Shown here in pieces: positions 58,258 to 64,000 of a DNA stretch of 64,000 nucleotides (positions within the stretch are counted from its first letter, which is position 1; the number at the start of each line of letters is the position of its first letter). A model generated the notes under the pieces. It searched no databases. It was given only the letters and a program-made list of their open reading frames with translations, and was not told the origin of the DNA. The position numbers and the translations under genes were made by a program. Source of the stretch: Haliclona indistincta (lineage: Eukaryota > Porifera > Demospongiae > Haplosclerida > Chalinidae); the NCBI GenBank assembly GCA_964017065.1, contig OZ024792.1, forward strand, positions 628,092-692,091, written 5' to 3'.

Positions 58258-58813
58258 TACCGTAGACGCAGAAATTTTCAAGGGGATTTTATTTTCGAGG
58301 CTGGGATTAACCTCAAAATTTAAATCATCGAATTATTAGTTCGACAAAAATTAAATCGTCGAATTATTAATTTTGTGCAACGAAAATTAATATGGTACAT
58401 TCCCACGTGTTGACACAGCTACCAGGATGACTCTCAGGCGCTACTTCAAGCCAGTGGATCAAACTGCTGACGAGCTACCGCCACGGTCAGCAGACGGGCC
58501 GCTGACGGTCAAGTGACCAACGATCTTTCTAACTTTCTACAGCAACAGCGTTTCTGTCTCTTGAATTGTCAGGCTCCAACGCATACACAAGTGTTTCCCC
58601 AACTGCAGCTTCCCAGATATCTTTATATTATGATATCCGCGGATACAGAGATCTTTCTGGTACCGCGAAACTGTTCCCGCCGGTTCCCGCCATTTTCGCT
58701 AACAATTTTTCGCTGCGTTCAAATTTTCGAGGGAGGTGACCACCCTCGAAAATTAGATTCCTAAAAACTCGAAATGTTTCACCCTCGCCTCGAAAATTTC
58801 TGCGTCTACGGTA
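58258..58813. mobile_element. MITE with perfect 22-bp inverted ends
   Basis: The first and last 22 bases are exact reverse complements starting TACCGTAGACGCAGAAATTT. The interior has several CGAATTATTA and TCGAAAATT motifs. 556 bp, no long ORF. Terminal TA may be the target duplication. Confidence 0.9.
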
Positions 58814-58917
58814 CGTCTTCTTATCACTAGTCGAGCGAGTGTAAGTATAAGCACAGCAATTCTGGAAAAGTTATCGTTTATAATACATTACAGAGTTGTA
58901 TTCGCACTTACTTTATT

Positions 58918-59676
58918 ATGCCTCGGTGGGCGGAGCCACGGGGCATACGGTAGTCGGTTTGTGTATCTGTGTATGTATGTATCTGTCTGTCGGCAGGATT
59001 TCTCGTCGCTCGCTGAAAACTAAGCGCTGAAACGTGCAACACAAGCTAAAATCGATATTTGCTCGAAAATGAATTGTAAGGATTTTGGTTATAAGGCTCT
59101 GTTCGTGAGTTACTGCGTCACCTGGTTCGGTTTTGTAGCGCGCGCTGAAATCTAAGCCCTAAAACTAGCAATGCAAGTAGAACACGGTATTATCTCGCTT
59201 TCGATCATGTGAAAACTTTATACGAAGCTTAGTTCGTGAGTTATGGCACTATTTACTCACTCGCGATTGATCATGGCTGTTGCTGGCGATCTGGAGTTCT
59301 TCAAACGCAAAGCTATCTACAGTTGACTACCTAGAAGCTGATAGGTTAGACTTTTACTACAGGATAGCAGCGCAGGTCCAGAGAAATCATGTAAGCAAGC
59401 TATATATGGAAGCTATCTAGCTCGTGGTATGCGTGTGCTGTGCTAAACACTGTAGACACGCCCAGTTGAATTGTGGTTAGCACTGATTGGTTTCTGATTG
59501 CATAACTAAAGCACTGCATTGTGATTGCTGTTCCTGTATAGATGCATCTGCAGTTGCTGTGTTTGTGGAAGAATGGCGGATAGTTACTGTACAGGAATTG
59601 TGCCATAGCTTGTATAATAGGTGGAGTTTACTGTAGCTAGTCCAGTGCTGTGTACAATGGAATTCCACCGAGGCAT
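58918..59676. mobile_element. Inverted-repeat element, ATGCCTCGGTGG family (short copy)
   Basis: Begins ATGCCTCGGTGGGCGGAGCC and ends ATTCCACCGAGGCAT. The left end can itself fold (GGTGG/CCACGG around GCGGAG). Partner of 21035-22521; both copies abut GCACC.AAGGTGC-like sequence. Confidence 0.8.
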
Positions 59677-59826
59677 CAGCACCTTTGGTGCCTAGTTCTT
59701 CTCGTGTTCACGATCACTGCAGCATCAGCCCCGCCCCTCAGCAACTTGCCATGCACTACCCAACATTAGCTACCACACAGTTTGAACAAAATTCAGTCTA
59801 CAGCAAATTTGTACAAAAATAGCTGG

Positions 59827-61652
59827 CTAGGTAAGCAAGCCACGACCAGCAATGTCATTATCTTCCTGCCAATACTTGGCCTCTCCTAGGTAGTAGCCAT
59901 TGCCTGCTACCCGCACCACTACAGCCGTGCGTCCATCACACTCCTCTTCTCTCAGCACAGTCCCAGTGAACACACAGCCTGTCTTGATGTTAATATACTT
60001 TTTACGCTGTCCTACAGTGAGTGAGTGAGTGAGTGAGTGAGTGAGTGAGTGAGTGAGTGAGTGAGTGAGTGAGTGGATGAGGTGAGTGAGTGGATGAGGT
60101 GAGTGAGTGAGTGAGTGAGTGGATGAGGTGAGTGAGTGGATGAGGTGAGTGAGTGAGTGAGTGAGTGAGTGGATGAGTGAGTGAGTGGATGAGGTGAGTG
60201 GGTGGATGAGGTGAGTGGGTGAGAGTGAGTGGATGGGGTGAGTGGGTGACAGTATCAGAGCAGAGTCCTGCTCATCTTACCTATCTTCAGAGCACCCTTG
60301 CTGTAGTGAAGAGCAGCATTAGCTTGTACTCCAGAGCCACATGTAGACCGGTCCCACTACAGTAAACATGAGACAAGATACAGTAATTAAGGAAATTTTG
60401 GGTCAAAATTTTGCCGGATGACCCAAAATTCATATTTTAGTTATTTTAGCTTCCAGCACCTAGTTTACGTATTGTGTAAAAGAAAATAATTTTAAATTAT
60501 AGTAATTTTGTGGTGCTCTACGGCTTGCTCTGATATTGCATAGTGTAGTGTGCCTAGTAGTATATCTACTATTCTCACTTGTCTTTCAGCAAAGATGCAT
60601 TGTTGATGACAGCATGCCACTCCATCATCATCGTTCTCTACATTACGATAGAAAACGGTCCCGTAGACAAAGGCCAGATCGGGACAGGGAGGGTGGGAGA
60701 TGGTCAGTGTCTTGCGAAGTGCGTCAGTCACATCGCCACCAAAGTTCACACAGCTGGTACTATTGGTCAGGTCTATCCCTACAGCCTCTGCATTCACCAT
60801 TGCATAGAAGGTACCAGCAAAGCACAGGTCATACGGCACACGCCCTCGGCCCTCGACATCCACAGTCTGGTCAGCTGCCACCAAGTATGAAGGAACACTC
60901 TCGTATGACACGGCCCCTGTCACTGGCTTGCCGCCTGGTCCTTCTCTCGTCTCTACTGACACCTTCAAGGGACCACATGGGCACTGCAGAGTGACTGATG
61001 TCTCCGGATAAACAGGTTTGACAATGCCATAGTCAACGGCATAGCGACCGAGTGAGATAGTAGCATGTCCACACATAGTACTGAAGCCTGTGTACAAAGA
61101 TATCCTTGTCATGGACAGTACACTAGTGATAGAGATAGTGTACTAGTGATAGAGATAGTGTACTAGTGATAGTGTACTAGTGATAGAGATAGTGTACTCG
61201 TGAGAGATAGTGTACTAGTGAAAGAGATAGTACACTAGTGATAGAGATAGTGTACTAGTGATATAAATGGTGAGAGAGATAGTGTAATGCTGTAATATGA
61301 AAGGTAGTGCACGTACCTTCTCCATGTATGAACAGCACAGCTAGGTCAGCCTCGGGAAGGTCCTTCTCGACCAGCAGGGCGCCATACATGCCTCCGTGAC
61401 CCCGTGGCTCTAACATTAGCTGGCGTCTGATGTGATCATGATGCTCCATGGCGTATCGTCTCTTGTCCATGATGGTGCGTCCCTTTAGTTCTGGCCAGCC
61501 AGACACTATCACACGCACTGGCTCCCCGCCAGTATGCATCTCTACCGTGTGGATCACACGACTGCTACTGCTTGGGCTTGCCTTAAAAAGAGAGAGAGCA
61601 AAATGAGACAGAGTAGTGCTGCTAGCTTAGACATGCTTAGAGTCTTTACCAT
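59827..61652 (-). CDS. Proline racemase-family enzyme (L3HYPDH-like but with both catalytic cysteines)
   Basis: Exons 61650-61652 (ATG only), 61317-61581, 60579-61087, 60281-60356 and 59827-60011 give 345 residues, the family length. Motifs are VIHTVEMHTGGEPVRV at the N-terminus, the first active-site cysteine in STMCGHATISLGR, FGGDVTDALRKTL, and the second active-site loop DRSTCGSGVQANAALHY. Human trans-3-hydroxy-L-proline dehydratase has Thr in place of the second Cys, whereas proline racemases and 4-hydroxyproline epimerases have Cys in both places. So sequence style is L3HYPDH-like but residues predict racemase/epimerase chemistry, perhaps on proline or collagen-derived hydroxyproline. 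A first exon with nothing but ATG is inferred from the ATG|GTAAAG junction and frame. Confidence 0.9.
60016..60250. repeat. (GTGA)n microsatellite with GGATGAGGTGA variants
   Basis: Fills the intron between exons 4 and 5 of the racemase gene, CACT-rich on the coding strand and adjoining the acceptor CTGTAG. Confidence 0.95.
61125..61262. repeat. Tandem repeat of about 20 bp
   Basis: Seven or so units around TACTAGTGATAGAGATAGTG with deletions, inside the intron between racemase exons 2 and 3. Confidence 0.9.
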
Positions 61653-61732
61653 TCTTGCTTCGCCTTGTTAGTGGGCGTGGTTTCACGTGTTGTTTGTTTC
61701 GGCTGTGCTGTGTTTTCACAATCATCATCATC
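61653..61732. promoter_or_regulatory. 80-bp bidirectional promoter, racemase / PTPDC1-like gene
   Basis: Everything between the two inferred start codons. It contains a GC-box-like GGGCGTGG (about 61672) and TCACGTGT (61683-61690). Five-prime UTRs must be extremely short or overlap. Confidence 0.6.
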
Positions 61733-64000
61733 ATGAACCATGATCACGATCAGAGAGTTGACAGCAGTTCATCTCGCACTACTATTATCACTCAGCGCAG
61801 GCGATGGTCTCAGGTGACGAAGATGGAGATGCAGTCTTACGAATACGTTGAGATATCTGTCAGTGAAAGTGACCTCTCCTCTCATCATCAGCAGCAAGGT
61901 GGTGTTGCAGCTTCGCCCTCCTTCTCGCGCGTCTCAGAGAAGTTGAGAAGACTCGGAGCGGGTAATCCGACTGCCCACCACCTGCAGTGTTCCGTATTTT
62001 GTGGCGGGAAGGGATGCAAGTACGAAAACGCCGCCAAACTACCAGCTGAAACAGGCAGTGCATTTCCTGAACTCTACTCTCATTGGTAAGCACCACCTCC
62101 TCTCACAATCTAGTTGCTCATCTCTCATTTGCTATTAGGGTAACTGATGATGTCCTGGCAATGGCACGCCCCTCCACGATGCTGTTCCGTAATTATAATC
62201 TACTGACCAAGTTGAAAGCGTGAGCCCAATTTGTGCATCACTTTTTCAAATACCTTTTGCGATTTCCAGTGCAGGTGTTCGGTCGATAGTTAATCTCCAA
62301 TTGCCGGGAGAGCATCCTCACTGCGGCCCTGGGCTGGAGCCCACTAGTGGCTTCACCTATGATCCTGAGGACCTCATGAGGGATGACAGTAAGCTAGCTG
62401 TGCTGTGTCTTCCTCACTCCGTTTGCTTCTTGATTCATTGCAGTATTCTTCTACAACTATGGCTGGTCGGATTACGGAGTTCCCTCTATACCCAGCATGT
62501 TGGACACTGTCAAAGTGCTAGACTTTGCTTGTGAATCTGGTAAAGTAGCAGTCCATTGTCATGCTGGACTAGGTGAGCACATTGCATGCACCACCACCAG
62601 CAGCAGAGAGTGGGTTGTCTGTTGTTAGGTCGCACTGGAGCACTGATCGCATGCTATCTTGTGTATTCAAGAAGAGTGTCAGCTGAGAATGCTATCACCA
62701 TTGTGAGAACTAACAGGTCAATAGCTCACCCTCCTCTCACCCACACACACACACGCACACGCACACACAATCGATACTTTCATGGCTATGAGAGGCACTG
62801 AGCATGCACAGCTGGTGTTACCTATACCGTAGATCGTATTATTTTTGCAGATGTTAAATTTCGCAAATTAGCATGCATTCGCGAAATTGAAATGGGATGA
62901 AAATTTGTGTGCATTGCTTTAGCCATATATTCCATGTGGCACACTCTGAAAATAGTTTTCGCAAAATCACTATTTGGCTCTAATTCACGAAATATATGGT
63001 AGCACCTGACAAAGCCCTTGAGTACCTACATGTGCAGCAGGTACTCATTACAGATGAGTGGGCTGGTGGTTCAATTCAAAAAATCTCTACCTGCTTAGAG
63101 AGCTGAACTTGAGCTTATAGTCAGCATACACGAGCACACAACTCTTTCTCTCTCTCTTGTCCCTCTACAGACCAAGGTCGCTCCAGACCAGAGGTCAAGT
63201 TGGACTAGTGCAGCAGTTCTCGGACCACCTCCAGTCACTATGGCGATGTTATCCTAGCCCCGCCCAACCGCTCGCACTTCAAGATTGTCTGGACAGACAG
63301 ACAACAGTGCTTCACGGAGAGAGAAGGAATTCGCTTAGAACAGTGCCACTGGTAAGCAATACTATATTTAATCATAATTACTAACTAGTTAGTACTTGAT
63401 AGACACCTTTATCATAATAGTGCTAATCACAAAGAACAGGATAAATACAGTTAATAACATATGTACCTGATTCATGTGTGCATGAGGCCTGTACATGTAT
63501 TTGTGTGTTTTGGTGCAGGTTGTTCATGGTCTCTGCTCAAGACTAAAGAAGCTTGCTGAAGAGAATAGCTTTACATTCTACTGTCTTACTGAGTCACCTC
63601 CTCAACATCCTTCTCCTTCACATATATCGATCAGGAAGGTAGTGGACACCAGGAGTGCTCATGAAGATGGCGATGACTGCTGGCTACTGGTCTCCTGTTT
63701 GAGCGACGAAGAGGAGATGGAGAGGGAGAAGGCAAGACACTTCTTACAGCAGCCATGTTGCTCTGAAGTAAAGGAGCACTACCTTCTCTCACTCTTGTCG
63801 CAGTCAAACTGTGTAGACTCTGAATGGGCAAAGAAGACCATTGAGCAAATAAAGGTAAAGTTAAATTTTAAATTCTCAGTATTTAGTGTTGTGTGTATCT
63901 TCAGTCCAGCTGTTATTCCTCTGTTAAATCATTGTTATTCTTGTTCTAGGTTGAGTTTAATGTGTCTTGGGAATGGACTACACTCAACATGGTCAGCGAC
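61733..64000 (+). CDS. PTPDC1: Protein tyrosine phosphatase, PTPDC1 type (5' part)
   Basis: A cysteine phosphatase of the dual-specificity class; vertebrate PTPDC1 affects centrosome and cilium behaviour. Exons 61733-62085, 62139-62219, 62270-62388, 62444-62572, 62629-62716, 63171-63351, 63519-63854 and 63950 onward join in frame and run off the window. Family landmarks are CSVFCGGKGCKYENAAKL before the catalytic domain, VTDDVLAMARPST, SIVNLQLPGEH with GFTYDPEDLM, FFYNYGWSDYGVP (general-acid Asp loop), and the signature HCHAGLGRTGALIACYLV with nucleophile Cys and Arg. RPRSLQTRGQ follows. All catalytic residues are intact. The first 90 residues are Ser/His/Gln-rich and not conserved. The downstream region after the catalytic domain is present but poorly conserved. 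Exon 5 is followed by an intron with CA repeats and a probable MITE. Confidence 0.93.
62827..63002. mobile_element. Possible MITE in PTPDC1 intron
   Basis: TACCGTAGATCGTATT at the left and TTCACGAAATATATGGTA at the right are imperfect inverted ends. Several TTTCGC/GCGAAA pairs lie between. Related in style to 58258-58813. Confidence 0.4.

Noticed and set aside
59827..61652. Bacterial contaminant or horizontal transfer for the racemase
   Set aside because: Four spliceosomal introns, animal-type sequence and a shared promoter with an animal phosphatase argue for a resident gene.

Overview
This window looks like nuclear DNA of an early-branching animal, most likely a sponge. The reasons are intron-rich conserved metazoan genes with introns often of 50-150 bp, a Death-domain NACHT-LRR receptor of the kind expanded in sponges, a transporter of the POT family with a decayed tandem copy, dense dinucleotide and tetranucleotide microsatellites, and many short inverted-repeat transposons. 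The species call is inference. One 200-N assembly gap lies at 10670-10869.

Layout, left to right. 536-5847 (+) is the 3' part of a USP4/11/15-type deubiquitinase. 6257-8360 holds nested transposons, a stray USP first-domain exon and a broken inverted copy of part of the calcium pump gene. 9842-10669 (+) is retrotransposon protein and 10870-11544 (-) is a protein kinase cut by the gap. 12152-17838 (-) is a complete 16-exon plasma-membrane calcium ATPase ending in a PDZ ligand. 18424-24143 (-) is a complete 13-exon host cell factor (Kelch plus fibronectin III), and 24465-30170 (+) is an 18-exon long coiled-coil protein divergent from it. 31.3-34.4 kb is a repeat-rich stretch with a decayed transposon gene, an 83-bp minisatellite and a decayed copy of the coiled-coil gene's last exon. 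A U6 snRNA gene lies at 34651-34752 (-). 35830-43553 (-) is a 30-exon ankyrin-repeat gene with essentially one exon per repeat, and 43780-50482 (+) is a Death-Death-NACHT-LRR receptor head-to-head with it. 51122-54062 (-) is a 17-exon coiled-coil gene. 54160-56821 (+) is a dead and an intact POT transporter. 57704-58099 (-) is a tetraspanin fragment. 59827-61652 (-) is a proline racemase-family enzyme, divergent by only 80 bp from 61733-64000 (+), a PTPDC1-type phosphatase that runs off the window.

Exon boundaries were placed by hand from GT/AG (once GC/AG) sites and checked by reading-frame continuity. The calcium pump, host cell factor, both coiled-coil genes, ankyrin gene, NLR and racemase all sum to whole codons.

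Three divergent gene pairs share short intergenic promoters (321, 226 and 80 bp), and all three carry a TCACGTG E-box. The strongest candidates for something new are the NLR/ankyrin head-to-head pair, the one-exon-per-repeat ankyrin gene with a nonsense codon in its first repeat, the racemase with both catalytic cysteines inside an otherwise dehydratase-like protein, and a transposon filled-site/empty-site pair.
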